From Jiulongibacter sediminis (lineage in GTDB: Bacteria; Bacteroidota; Bacteroidia; Cytophagales; Spirosomataceae): a stretch of 64,000 bases of DNA. Shown here one piece after another: positions 8,775-17,648 of the stretch. The number at the start of each line of letters is the position of its first letter. Position 1 is the stretch's first letter. Position numbers and translations under genes: made by a program. Below the pieces are notes generated by a model. That model was not told where the DNA came from. It ran no database searches and was given only the letters and a program-made list of their open reading frames with translations. The stretch covers positions 496,001 through 560,000 of the forward strand of contig NZ_LGTQ01000006.1 of the NCBI RefSeq assembly GCF_001306455.1, read 5' to 3'.

Positions 8775-10232
8775 ATGGCATCAAATATTTGGGCAAGGAA
8801 GTCGATTGATAAACTCATTGAAGGTGTTTCGGGAGAAGCCAATCAGCTGAAGCGGTCGCTGAGTGCCACCAGTTTGGTGGCTTTAGGAATCGGGGCTATA
8901 ATTGGTGCAGGGCTTTTTTCTTTGACTGGAATTGCTGCCGCCAACCATGCGGGACCTGCGGTCACTATTTCTTTTATTCTGGCAGCAGTGGGTTGTGCTT
9001 TTGCAGGTCTTTGCTATGCTGAATTTGCCTCTATGATCCCTGTGGCGGGTAGTGCCTATACCTACTCTTATGCCACCATGGGTGAATTTATCGCCTGGAT
9101 TATTGGTTGGGACCTCGTTTTGGAGTATGCCCTCGGTGCTGCCACGGTAGCGGTGAGCTGGTCTAGATATTTATTGGAATTGCTCAGTTCATGGGGTATT
9201 CACCTACCTGCTCATTTTGTTACCTCTCCTTACGAAACCCTTTCCCTAGCGGACGGAACCGTCATTGACGGTGGCTTTATCAATTTACCGGCGGTCATTA
9301 TCGTCTTTCTGCTTTCTTTGCTTCTTATTCGTGGAACACAAGGCTCGGCTAGAATGAACAATGTTCTGGTGGTATTAAAAATCGCTGTGGTTTTGGTCTT
9401 TATCATTCTCGGTTGGAGTCATATTGATCCTCAGAACTATGTACCGTATATTCCTGAGAATACAGGGGTAAGAAGTGAATTTGGCTGGACAGGCATAGCC
9501 ACCGGGGCGGCGGTTGTATTCTTTGCTTTTATCGGTTTTGATGCCGTTTCTACAGCAGCACAGGAAGCCAAAAACCCTCAAAAAGGAATGCCAATTGGTA
9601 TTCTGGGCTCACTAGTCGTTTGTACCATACTCTATGTTTTGTTTTCTCATGTGATGACCGGTCTGGTTCACTATTCAGAGTTTGCGAATGATGCTAAGCC
9701 GGCAGCAACGGCTTTTGCTAAAACGGGTTATGATTTTCTTCAGCAAGGTTTGATTTTAGCCATTCTGGCAGGTTATACCTCGGTTATGTTAGTGATGTTG
9801 CTCGGGCAAAGCCGGGTTTTCTACAGCATGTCTCAGGATGGTCTCTTGCCGAAATTCTTTGGCGATGTACATCAAAAATTCAAATCACCCTGGAAAACAA
9901 ATCTCTTCTTTATGGTTTTCGTGAGTCTTTTTGCGGGTTTTGTTCCGGTGAGTGATTTGGGGCATATGGTAAGCATAGGTACGCTGTTTGCATTTAGTTT
10001 GGTGTGTGCCGGGGTGTGGCTGATGCGGGTGAAACAGCCTGAAATGAAAAGGTCTTTTAAAACACCGTTGGTTCCGTTTGTTCCTATCATGGGAATTGCC
10101 GTTTGCGTGTATTTGATGTCTTCATTGCCAGTTGAGGCCTGGTATCGTTTGGCTGCATGGTTAGGTCTGGGTTTGATTATTTATTTCGGATATGGTAGAA
10201 AACACAGTAAAATCAACCATGAAATAGAATAA
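8775..10232 (+). CDS. APC-superfamily amino acid permease (cationic amino acid transporter-like)
   Basis: 485 residues counting from MASNIWARKS. The frame is open further upstream to 8610, but that would run through the previous gene and the terminator, so the ATG at 8775 is chosen. About 12-14 hydrophobic segments are visible. The first holds ALGIGAIIGAGLFSLTG, the substrate-binding GIGAGLF turn of APC transporters; FFAFIGFDAVSTAAQEAKNPQKGMPIGI is the conserved loop of the YfnA/CAT group. Predicted to be an inner-membrane amino acid:proton transporter; the substrate is not determinable. A 169-bp palindrome follows the stop codon. Confidence 0.9.
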   Translation: MASNIWARKSIDKLIEGVSGEANQLKRSLSATSLVALGIGAIIGAGLFSLTGIAAANHAGPAVTISFILAAVGCAFAGLCYAEFASMIPVAGSAYTYSYATMGEFIAWIIGWDLVLEYALGAATVAVSWSRYLLELLSSWGIHLPAHFVTSPYETLSLADGTVIDGGFINLPAVIIVFLLSLLLIRGTQGSARMNNVLVVLKIAVVLVFIILGWSHIDPQNYVPYIPENTGVRSEFGWTGIATGAAVVFFAFIGFDAVSTAAQEAKNPQKGMPIGILGSLVVCTILYVLFSHVMTGLVHYSEFANDAKPAATAFAKTGYDFLQQGLILAILAGYTSVMLVMLLGQSRVFYSMSQDGLLPKFFGDVHQKFKSPWKTNLFFMVFVSLFAGFVPVSDLGHMVSIGTLFAFSLVCAGVWLMRVKQPEMKRSFKTPLVPFVPIMGIAVCVYLMSSLPVEAWYRLAAWLGLGLIIYFGYGRKHSKINHEIE

Positions 10233-10242
10233 TGGTGCAATA

Positions 10243-10411
10243 AACCCGAATTATGTATTGGGGGATCGTAGTGAGAGCTTAAATTACAAAGAATCAGACA
10301 TCTAAATTAAATAATCATAGCATCGTTATGTTTATTGAATTTAGATGGGTTTACGAACTGATTCAAAGTAATTTCGGCTCGTAATAGATTTTCCAATGCA
10401 TAATTCGGGTT
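10243..10411. repeat. 169-bp imperfect palindrome (MITE-like or structured RNA element)
   Basis: The outer arms AACCCGAATTATGTATTGG (10243-10261) and its near-complement at 10393-10411 differ at one base. Inner parts also pair: AAATTACAAAGAATCAG near 10281-10297 with CTGATTCAAAGTAATTT near 10359-10375, and CATCTAAATT with a matching segment near 10333-10347. It contains no gene and fills most of the space between two transporter genes. TA dinucleotides stand at both edges, as in elements that target TA. Confidence 0.7.
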
Positions 10412-10471
10412 AGATCATATTTCTTTTATCTTGCGAATTGATTTTTCAATTCATCAACCCAAACCTTTTAT

Positions 10472-12046
10472 ATGAATTTAGATAAATTAGCTTATCTGGC
10501 CCCGGAAAAAGGGATTGACGAAATTATTAACGACGCTTTTACTCCTGTTGCAGATGCTTGGGGAAGTATCGTACTCTTTCGTGTTTTTGATATTCCTTTT
10601 ATTCTCATCCTTCTTGTCGGCGGGGCATTGGTTTTTACCGTTTATTTCTCCTTTGTTAATATTCGCCGTTTTCCGCTGTCCATCAATATTGTTCGTGGAA
10701 AATATGATGAAATAGAGCAAGGTGGTGATCCGATTACTACACCCAACCTCAATATTGTCGATGGTGATATTGTAGATACTATCCGAATTGAGGGCCAGGC
10801 TGGCGAAGTTAGCCATTTTCAGGCCCTGGCTACTGCGGTTTCAGGTACGGTAGGTTTAGGAAATATTGCTGGTGTGGCTTTAGCCATAGCACTAGGAGGG
10901 CCCGGAGCTACCTTCTGGATGATCGCAGTAGGTATTTTAGGTATGTCAACGAAATTTGTGGAATGCACCCTTGGAGTGAAATACCGGGACATAGCGGCCG
11001 ATGGTACAGTCTACGGTGGGCCAATGTATTATCTGACTAAAGGTTTTAAGGATATTGGCAAAACGGGTCTTGGTAAGGCTTTGGCTGCCATATTCGCGGT
11101 CCTGTGTGTAGGTGCTTCTTTCGGTGGTGGTAATGCGGCTCAATCGAATCAGGCCGCTTCTCAATTAGCCTCGCTGATTGGTTGGGAAGGCGGAAGCTCC
11201 GGAACTGTGATAGGTATTGTTTTGGCTATTGTTGTAGGTGTGGTAATCATAGGTGGTATCAAGCGGATAGCTCAGGTCACTGAGAAGGTTGTTCCTTTCA
11301 TGGCGGCCATTTATGTGGCAGCCTGTCTATTTATCATTTTTGCGAATTTTAGTTTCATTGATGACGCTTTCGCCTTGATTTTCAAAAATGCTTTCACTCC
11401 TGAAGCGGGCCTTGGTGGTATTTTCGGGGTAATGATCGTCGGCTTTCAGAGAGCTGCTTTCTCCAATGAAGCAGGTGCCGGTTCCGCGTCCATTGCTCAC
11501 TCTGCTGTAAAAACGAAGTATCCTGCTTCAGAAGGCCTCGTTGCCTTACTGGAGCCATTTATTGATACGGTTGTGATTTGTACCATGACGGCTTTGGTGA
11601 TCATCATGTACAACAGTTCAGGTATTTTTGAGTACGGTGGTGCCAGCGTTATGATTGGTGGTGAAGAAGTGGAAGGTGCAGTTTTGACCTCCATGGCTTT
11701 TGAAGCGGCTATTCCGTGGTTCCCTTACATTCTAACGGTGGCTATTGTTTTATTCGCCGTCTCAACCATGATTTCCTGGTCTTATTACGGTCTTCAGGCC
11801 TGGATGTACCTTTTTGGTAAAAGCAAGGCTGCAGACCTTTCATACAAAATCATTTTCCTCGTCTTTATTGTTATTGGAGCGGCGGCCAATATGAGTGCCG
11901 TTTGGGGTTTCTCAGATGCCATGATTCTGGCTCTGGTTTACCCTAACATGATAGGTCTGTTCTTCCTTTTCCCGAAAGTTAAAGAAGAACTGAACAGATA
12001 CCTCGATGCCATTGGTGTGGCCAGATTCTTCAATAAGAAAGAGTAA
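10472..12046 (+). CDS. Alanine/glycine:cation symporter (AGCS family)
   Basis: 524 residues. Inner-membrane Na+- or H+-coupled uptake of alanine or glycine. Family signatures are clear: [21 protein letters not shown] near residue 115, [27 protein letters not shown], and the late [22 protein letters not shown] block. About 11 hydrophobic segments. The N-terminal extension of about 30 residues before the first membrane segment is common in Bacteroidota members. Its last 17 bases overlap the convergent class IV aminotransferase gene. A possible variant -7 (TATCTTG, 10427-10433) and a small hairpin GAATTGA/TCAATTC lie just upstream. Confidence 0.93.
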   Translation: MNLDKLAYLAPEKGIDEIINDAFTPVADAWGSIVLFRVFDIPFILILLVGGALVFTVYFSFVNIRRFPLSINIVRGKYDEIEQGGDPITTPNLNIVDGDIVDTIRIEGQAGEVSHFQALATAVSGTVGLGNIAGVALAIALGGPGATFWMIAVGILGMSTKFVECTLGVKYRDIAADGTVYGGPMYYLTKGFKDIGKTGLGKALAAIFAVLCVGASFGGGNAAQSNQAASQLASLIGWEGGSSGTVIGIVLAIVVGVVIIGGIKRIAQVTEKVVPFMAAIYVAACLFIIFANFSFIDDAFALIFKNAFTPEAGLGGIFGVMIVGFQRAAFSNEAGAGSASIAHSAVKTKYPASEGLVALLEPFIDTVVICTMTALVIIMYNSSGIFEYGGASVMIGGEEVEGAVLTSMAFEAAIPWFPYILTVAIVLFAVSTMISWSYYGLQAWMYLFGKSKAADLSYKIIFLVFIVIGAAANMSAVWGFSDAMILALVYPNMIGLFFLFPKVKEELNRYLDAIGVARFFNKKE

Positions 12047-12851
12047 AGGCATTGAAATCACTCAATAAGGATTGAGAAATAGGACCGGGTTTTCCGTTTC
12101 CGATAATCAGGTTATCAATTTGAGTGATGCTTAAAACTTTTTTAGTGGAAGAGGTCGTAAAGACCTCTTCTGCATTTTTAAGCTCCTCAAAAAGAACAGG
12201 ACGTTCTTCAATTTTATATTTTTCTTTGGCGAACTCCAAAACCTTTCGGCGGGTAATGCCTTTGAGAATATTTCTTGAAGGGGTAATCAAGACATTGTCT
12301 TTGACGAGGAAAATATTGCTTCGGCTTAATTCAGAAATTTCTCCATTTTGATGATAAAGCACATCGTAAGACCCATTTTTAGCCAGTTCAGGCCTTATGG
12401 TAAGTAAAAATTTGTAGTCAGTACTTTTGGCCTCAGCCATATCCCTGAGATACTCCCGTGACTCTATTTTAATTCCTTTTTGATACGTGCTTTCGCTGAC
12501 CTCTGCGATTTTTTCAGAGAAGACAATTAGAGTTGGATCTTCTGCATCAGTTCCGTTTATGGTAGTACCTCCGGTAAGAATAAATCGTATCGCACATTCA
12601 TCCTCTGGAGATAGCCCAATCAATCGGTCAACCACCTCGCGGGCATCATTTTTTTCAATCGGAATTTTGAGATTTAGTTTCTCTGAGGAGTTCTCAAAAC
12701 GCTTCCAGTACCAGTCCCATTGAAAAGGTTTTTTCTGATAGGTTCTGAAATAATCAAAAACTCCGTATCCCCTGAAAAGACCCAGGTCGTTGGCAGGAAT
12801 TCTGCATTCCGATACGGGTAAAATCTCCCCTTTGTAATAGCAATGAAACAT
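12030..12851 (-). CDS. Class IV PLP-dependent aminotransferase/lyase family protein
   Basis: 273 residues, the size of the BCAT, D-amino acid transaminase and aminodeoxychorismate lyase group. Visible: N-terminal [21 protein letters not shown], the PLP-binding lysine K147 in STDYKFLL, the glutamate motif [13 protein letters not shown] (residues 171-183) and the phosphate-binding ILKGITR (195-201). Which reaction it performs (branched-chain amino acid, D-amino acid or pabC-like lyase) cannot be settled by eye. The shortness and the [10 protein letters not shown] segment suggest a pabC/DAT-like member rather than a canonical IlvE. It converges on the AGCS symporter gene. Confidence 0.85.
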   Translation of the reverse strand: MFHCYYKGEILPVSECRIPANDLGLFRGYGVFDYFRTYQKKPFQWDWYWKRFENSSEKLNLKIPIEKNDAREVVDRLIGLSPEDECAIRFILTGGTTINGTDAEDPTLIVFSEKIAEVSESTYQKGIKIESREYLRDMAEAKSTDYKFLLTIRPELAKNGSYDVLYHQNGEISELSRSNIFLVKDNVLITPSRNILKGITRRKVLEFAKEKYKIEERPVLFEELKNAEEVFTTSSTKKVLSITQIDNLIIGNGKPGPISQSLLSDFNAFTLSY

Positions 12852-12890
12852 ATTCTATTCGATTAGGGTTGTAAAATAGCAAAAGGATTC

Positions 12891-12923
12891 TTTTGACGGT
12901 CCATCTTAATCTTAATTACTTTG
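12891..12923 (+). promoter_or_regulatory. Promoter of the DUF349 gene
   Basis: TTTTG at 12891-12895, 20 bases, then TTACTTTG at 12916-12923, one base off TAnnTTTG. The start codon is 72 bases downstream. Confidence 0.5.
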
Positions 12924-12995
12924 GATTCTTCAAAAAAACTGCGAGTTTTACGCTTACCAAACAACCGTAGCCAGTTTAATAAATAAAATAAACCA

Positions 12996-14273
12996 ATGGA
13001 AGGTGTTACACTAGAAAATGAATACGCTTACATCAAAGACAGTAAGGTATTTTTAAAAGGGTATGCAGAAATGCCCGACAGACAAATAGGAGAGGTAAAA
13101 AGGACAGAAGAAGAGGCTTTCCAATACTTTGTTGATCGCTATGATATTGCGGTTAAAAAAGTTGAACAATTAGAGGAAGACATTGACAATGCCCAAAACA
13201 AGGGCTCCTATCTAACCAAACTTATTCAGCTCAGGAAAAGACTGTTGAATTTTGACGGAATCGGTGACTTTACCCCGTTACTGAAAAAATTGGACATCAA
13301 AGAGGCTTACCTTAACGGCCTGATTGAAGTTAATCAAAAGAATAATCTTCGAGTAAAGAACGAGCTCCTTGAAGAAGCCCGAAAACACAAAGACAGTGAG
13401 GACTGGGGAGATTCTTCGGACACACTTCAGGATATAAGAGCTAAATGGATCAGAACCGGTCCGGTTGACAAAAAGCGAAATGATGAAATGGAGGAAGAAT
13501 TCAGGGACATTCTGGATACCTTTTACCAGCGTCGTAAAACGCATTTTGACGAGCAGAACCGCATTATTGATGTCAATAAGGCTAAGTTCGAAGAGCTTAT
13601 AGAGAAATCTCAGGCTTTACATCGAAGAGATGATCTTGAAGAAGCCTTTGAAGATATGAAGTCTTATCAAAGGGAATGGAAAGACGTGGGACCTGTTCCT
13701 CCAAAAATGCTCAAGTTTCTTTACAAGAACTTCAAAAGATCTAATTCATCTTTCTACGAGAAATATGCCCGTTCTAAAGGTATTACGGTACAACGCCGTG
13801 TAGATCCTCGTGTGGAGTCTCAAAAAAGGATGATGGCTGAGGCGGAGCTTCTTTCTCAGGCAGAAAATGAGGCTATTTTTGATGCTACTACCAAAGCAAA
13901 GGTTCTCCTGAATCAATGGAAAAATATCCGGGTTCCTTCTCATGTGGCAGATAGAAATGTGGCGGAGCGTTTCAGGGCGGCTTGCGATAAGATTTTTGAA
14001 TTGAGTTACCTGATGAAGGTGGTAGGTAGAAAGCACCCGACATTCAATTTCCTGGACGATAATCAAAAAGACATGGTGAAATACCGTGAAATGGAGAATA
14101 TCGTGAGAAGAGCCAGAAATGACTTACAGGAGCTGGAGGAAAGCACTGAAAGAGATGCTGGTCAAAGTGGTGATATGGACAGAATGATGTTCAACAACCT
14201 TAAAACTCAGAAAAGAAAACTCTTAATGAAAGAGATTATTCTGGAAGAGCTACGCCAAAAAGTGAATTCCTGA
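12996..14273 (+). CDS. DUF349 domain protein
   Basis: 425 residues, predicted soluble and almost entirely helical and charged. Repeated DUF349 modules are seen, each with the pattern ...W....VP/GPV..K...: DIRAKWIRTGPVDKKRNDEMEEEF (from about residue 148), SYQREWKDVGPVPPKMLKFLYKNF (about 225) and LNQWKNIRVPSHVADRNVAERF (about 308). The domain is widespread in Bacteroidota and Actinobacteria and has no well-defined biochemical role. The gene is followed after 11 bases by the membrane glycosyltransferase, so the two are probably co-transcribed from the promoter upstream. Confidence 0.88.
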   Translation: MEGVTLENEYAYIKDSKVFLKGYAEMPDRQIGEVKRTEEEAFQYFVDRYDIAVKKVEQLEEDIDNAQNKGSYLTKLIQLRKRLLNFDGIGDFTPLLKKLDIKEAYLNGLIEVNQKNNLRVKNELLEEARKHKDSEDWGDSSDTLQDIRAKWIRTGPVDKKRNDEMEEEFRDILDTFYQRRKTHFDEQNRIIDVNKAKFEELIEKSQALHRRDDLEEAFEDMKSYQREWKDVGPVPPKMLKFLYKNFKRSNSSFYEKYARSKGITVQRRVDPRVESQKRMMAEAELLSQAENEAIFDATTKAKVLLNQWKNIRVPSHVADRNVAERFRAACDKIFELSYLMKVVGRKHPTFNFLDDNQKDMVKYREMENIVRRARNDLQELEESTERDAGQSGDMDRMMFNNLKTQKRKLLMKEIILEELRQKVNS

Positions 14274-14284
14274 TTTCAGTTTAG

Positions 14285-16282
14285 ATGGCCGTTTTAGCTA
14301 TTCTATTATATCTTATCTTTTTTGGGCTGATTCATAAAAACAGCCTCAAAATTTCTCAAAACCCAGAAGAGTATTTTATGTACTGTTTTCTGGGTTTTGT
14401 TGTTAGTATAATCCCCACAGGGTATCTCCTTAGTGCTTTTAACCTCATCAACAGGCCGGTGGTTTGGGGTTTGGTTTTGCTTCTTTTCGTCTTACTCCAA
14501 AACTTTGCAATCAAATTAAAAAGCGAAGATGGCTACCGTTCAATAAAAGATGTCTTTTCTGAAATTAGAACTGGCCTGAGCTCTTTTTGGAGTTCTTGTG
14601 GTAGATGGGAGAAAGGCATTTTCGTGGTTCTGAGTCTTTTTATGCTCATCGTTACCATAATCAACATCTTGGTTTTGGTAATGACATATCCCAATGAATG
14701 GGATAGTATGACTGGTCACCTGGTCAAATGTGCTTATTACCTTCAAAATGGTCATATGGGCAGAGTGAACGGAACCACCTGGTCAATTGACTACTACCCG
14801 AATTCATTACCAACACTTCAGATTTTCGGATATCATCTTTTGGGAGAGAAAGGCTTTAAGTTGATTCATTTTCTGTCATACTGGGTCTTTGTGATTTCCA
14901 CTCATGGGATTGCCAGAAAGCTTTTCCAAAACACAAAAGGGGCCATATTTGCAGCTTTCATGGCGGCCCTACTTCCCTCGGCCTTGATACAGGCCGTGAC
15001 AACAGAGACCGATATTGTTCAGTCGGCTTATCTCGGCATGGTAGTTTATTTTTTGCTGGAGTTAAAAGAACAGGTCAACTTTAAAAATATTCTTATTCTG
15101 GCTCTGATCCTGGGCGTCTGGATTTCGCACAAGGTGACGTTTATGTTGATAGGGCCTGCGGTTTTTGTGATCGCTCTTTATGTCTTGTTCTCAGCAAAGG
15201 GATTGACCAAAAAGCTACCTCTTGCTTTTGGCCTTTTGGTCTTAAGCATGGCGGTTTATGTGGCCCCAAATGGCTATATCGGCAACCTCAAAGTGGCTGA
15301 GAAGCCGAGTCTGGGAGCACTTTCTGCTCCACCGATTATGATGAAATACCACGGTATTGAAGGCTATTCTAATCGCGACAAACTCCGAAACTTTGAGTTT
15401 AATGTTTTAAGGTACTCGTCTGACTTCCTGCATTTGGATGGACTCAGGAACACGGAATGGGGAGAAAAGTTGAACAATAGCTTTCGGGCTGTTCCGAATA
15501 AGGTTTTTAACAAATTCGGACTGGAGAGAGGAGAGTTTTGGGTGGTATATCCTTTTGAGATGATGGGTAACCCGCAAATGCAGTTTTATAAAGAACGGCC
15601 TTTTTGGGGAATCATCAGTTTTGCCTTAGTTCTTCCGGTTTTTGTATTGATTCTCATTGCTTATTTTAGAAAAAAGGTTGATTTATTGCCGGTTTTATTC
15701 GTCTCGGCGGCAGCTATTCATTTCTTTACCTTAAGTTTCACGGCTCCTTATGACCCCATCAAAGGCCGCTATTTCATGAATATGGCTGTTTGGTGCTTGC
15801 CTTTGTTGGCTTTTCTGTTTGAGAAGAAAACCAAATGGAAACCGTATTTACTGGTTTGTAGTGTTATCATCGGAATTACAGCAGTTTTGACATTGAGTCA
15901 TCGCAGGCTCTATCCGCTGGTAGGTGAGAATAATATTTTTGAAATAGACAGAACAGCTCAGCTCACATTAAGCAGGCCCGAGTTTAGCGATGCCTACTAT
16001 AAGTTTGAGGAGTTAGTGCCTGAAGATGCTATTGTGGCTTTGGGTACCCAACAGGAGCATGAAGACTATGTTTATCCACTTTGGGGTAAAGATTTTGAAC
16101 GTACACTGATTCCAATTCACCCTTTCAGATCTCCGGTGAAACCCATACCACCTGAGGCCCAGTATTTATTCTATTCTGAAGGAGTTATACCTTTCAAAGA
16201 CGGTGATATTCAGTTGGGAAAAGGTGACCAAACAAATGATACACCTGTACCGGAAAGTAAATATTTTCTCAGAAAGCTTTAG
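14285..16282 (+). CDS. Multipass membrane glycosyltransferase (PMT/ArnT-like, GT-C fold)
   Basis: 665 residues with about 11-12 hydrophobic segments and a soluble C-terminal part (about residues 540-665). The first large loop holds PNEWDSMTGHLVKCAYYLQNGH. The acidic D/E pair in such a loop after the early membrane helices is typical of GT-C enzymes that use polyprenyl-phosphate sugars, but this alignment is by eye. Later there is TTETDIVQSAYLG and a region resembling the dolichyl-phosphate-mannose mannosyltransferase family. Predicted to transfer a lipid-linked sugar to a glycan, lipid or protein on the periplasmic side. It directly precedes the ACP/KAS III genes but may belong to the DUF349 transcript. 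Confidence 0.7.
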   Translation: MAVLAILLYLIFFGLIHKNSLKISQNPEEYFMYCFLGFVVSIIPTGYLLSAFNLINRPVVWGLVLLLFVLLQNFAIKLKSEDGYRSIKDVFSEIRTGLSSFWSSCGRWEKGIFVVLSLFMLIVTIINILVLVMTYPNEWDSMTGHLVKCAYYLQNGHMGRVNGTTWSIDYYPNSLPTLQIFGYHLLGEKGFKLIHFLSYWVFVISTHGIARKLFQNTKGAIFAAFMAALLPSALIQAVTTETDIVQSAYLGMVVYFLLELKEQVNFKNILILALILGVWISHKVTFMLIGPAVFVIALYVLFSAKGLTKKLPLAFGLLVLSMAVYVAPNGYIGNLKVAEKPSLGALSAPPIMMKYHGIEGYSNRDKLRNFEFNVLRYSSDFLHLDGLRNTEWGEKLNNSFRAVPNKVFNKFGLERGEFWVVYPFEMMGNPQMQFYKERPFWGIISFALVLPVFVLILIAYFRKKVDLLPVLFVSAAAIHFFTLSFTAPYDPIKGRYFMNMAVWCLPLLAFLFEKKTKWKPYLLVCSVIIGITAVLTLSHRRLYPLVGENNIFEIDRTAQLTLSRPEFSDAYYKFEELVPEDAIVALGTQQEHEDYVYPLWGKDFERTLIPIHPFRSPVKPIPPEAQYLFYSEGVIPFKDGDIQLGKGDQTNDTPVPESKYFLRKL

Positions 16283-16320
16283 AGGCTGACAGTCGTCATA
16301 CATCTTCGACCGTTTTTACG

Positions 16321-16328
16321 TAGTTTTG
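16321..16328 (+). promoter_or_regulatory. -7 promoter element of the ACP/KAS III cluster
   Basis: TAGTTTTG matches TAnnTTTG perfectly and lies 30 bases before the ACP start codon. This implies that the ACP-to-FAD-oxidoreductase gene set has its own promoter. No TTG is visible at -33. Confidence 0.5.
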
Positions 16329-16357
16329 TGTTCCGAAATTGATAATTAGACTACGAA

Positions 16358-16588
16358 ATGAATAAGGAAGAATTTATCCAGTTTTTTGCCGAGCAATTTG
16401 ACGAGACCGAGCCGGAAGAATTCAAGGCGGAGACAGAGTTCAGGCAATTGGAAGAATGGGATTCAATGGTGGCTCTCATGGTAATTGCCATGATAGACGA
16501 GGAATATAATGTCAAAGTTAGCGGAGATGACATTCGCAACTCTACAACTATTGCTGACCTTATGGCGGTGGTAGAATCAAAAAAATAA
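16358..16588 (+). CDS. Acyl carrier protein, dedicated (non-FAS type)
   Basis: 76 residues, acidic. The phosphopantetheine serine is S36 in EEWDSMVALMVIAMID, matching the D-S-L/M motif; helix IV ends DLMAVVESKK. The sequence differs from a housekeeping AcpP (which reads GADSLDTVELVMALEE), so this is a specialised carrier. It should be modified by a phosphopantetheinyl transferase encoded elsewhere. The next gene, a KAS III, starts 3 bases after its stop codon, a strong sign that the two work together. Confidence 0.9.
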   Translation: MNKEEFIQFFAEQFDETEPEEFKAETEFRQLEEWDSMVALMVIAMIDEEYNVKVSGDDIRNSTTIADLMAVVESKK

Positions 16589-16591
16589 TAC

Positions 16592-17644
16592 ATGGCTTTT
16601 CTGGAAATACCCAATGTGAGCATCAAAGGAATGGCTGCTACTATGCCAGCCAATAGAAAGGATAACCTGACTGATCCTTTAGTGAATGATGCGGAGAAAA
16701 TTCTCAAAAATACGGGTATCCAATATCGTCATCTGGCTGACGAAGGTATGACTGCTTCTGACTTATGTGAAGATGCGGCAAAAAGACTCCTTTCTGATCT
16801 CAAATGGAATGCTGAAGAGGTAGACTGCCTCATCTTTGTCAGACAAACGCCGGATTATATTTTACCGGCCTCTGCAACGATCTTGCAGGATAAACTTGGC
16901 CTTTCACAAAATGCCTATGCCCTTGATGTCGCCATGGGCTGTAGTGGATATGTTTTCGGTCTGAGTAATATTGCTGCACTTATGCAATCGGGCCATTTCA
17001 AAAAAGGGCTTCTTCTTGTAGGGGATACCATTTCAAGAACTTGTTCAGTCAATGACAAAAGCACGTATCCACTTTTTGGAGACGCAGGTACAGCCACTGC
17101 TCTGGAATACAAAGAAGGGGCTCCAACCATGAAGTTTCACTTCGGAACAGATGGCTCGGGGAAAGATGCAATCATCATTCCTGATGGAGGATCAAGGAAT
17201 CCGTTTTCTGAGGATTCTGCGAGAGAAGAAGATATAGACGAAGGTATTTCGCGATCAAAAGCACAATTGGTGCTTGAAGGGATGGACGTCTTTTCTTTTG
17301 GAATTAGTAAGGCTCCCCAAAGTGTAAAGGCTTTGCTAGAGCATTTTGAGATTGATCAGGAAACGGTTGATAACTTCGCTTTTCATCAGGCCAATCTTTT
17401 CATGAATGAGAAGATTAGAAAAAAGCTCAAAATTGACCCGGAGAAAGTGCCTTATTCTTTGCCAAAATATGGGAACACGAGTTGTGCGACCATTCCATTG
17501 ACCTTAATAAGTGAACGCAAAGAGGCATTAGAGAAAGGTTCTCAAAAGAACGTTGGCTGTGGTTTTGGTGTCGGCTTATCCTGGGGTTCAGTTTATTTTG
17601 AAACTGAAAACCTGACCATTTCTGAAATCGGAATACTAAAATAA
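16592..17644 (+). CDS. 3-oxoacyl-ACP synthase III family protein (KAS III), copy 1
   Basis: 350 residues. The Cys-His-Asn triad is complete: C117 in DVAMGCSGYVFGL, H265 in NFAFHQANLF, N295 in YGNTSCATIPL. KAS III enzymes condense an acyl-CoA with malonyl-ACP, or transfer acyl groups. It is longer than FabH (about 317 residues), with an insert near 195-225. It is not the fatty-acid FabH by context: it stands between a dedicated ACP and a second KAS III. The substrate is unknown. Together with its neighbours it probably makes or transfers a short acyl unit for glycan modification (inference). Confidence 0.88.
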   Translation: MAFLEIPNVSIKGMAATMPANRKDNLTDPLVNDAEKILKNTGIQYRHLADEGMTASDLCEDAAKRLLSDLKWNAEEVDCLIFVRQTPDYILPASATILQDKLGLSQNAYALDVAMGCSGYVFGLSNIAALMQSGHFKKGLLLVGDTISRTCSVNDKSTYPLFGDAGTATALEYKEGAPTMKFHFGTDGSGKDAIIIPDGGSRNPFSEDSAREEDIDEGISRSKAQLVLEGMDVFSFGISKAPQSVKALLEHFEIDQETVDNFAFHQANLFMNEKIRKKLKIDPEKVPYSLPKYGNTSCATIPLTLISERKEALEKGSQKNVGCGFGVGLSWGSVYFETENLTISEIGILK

Positions 17645-17648
17645 TCAA

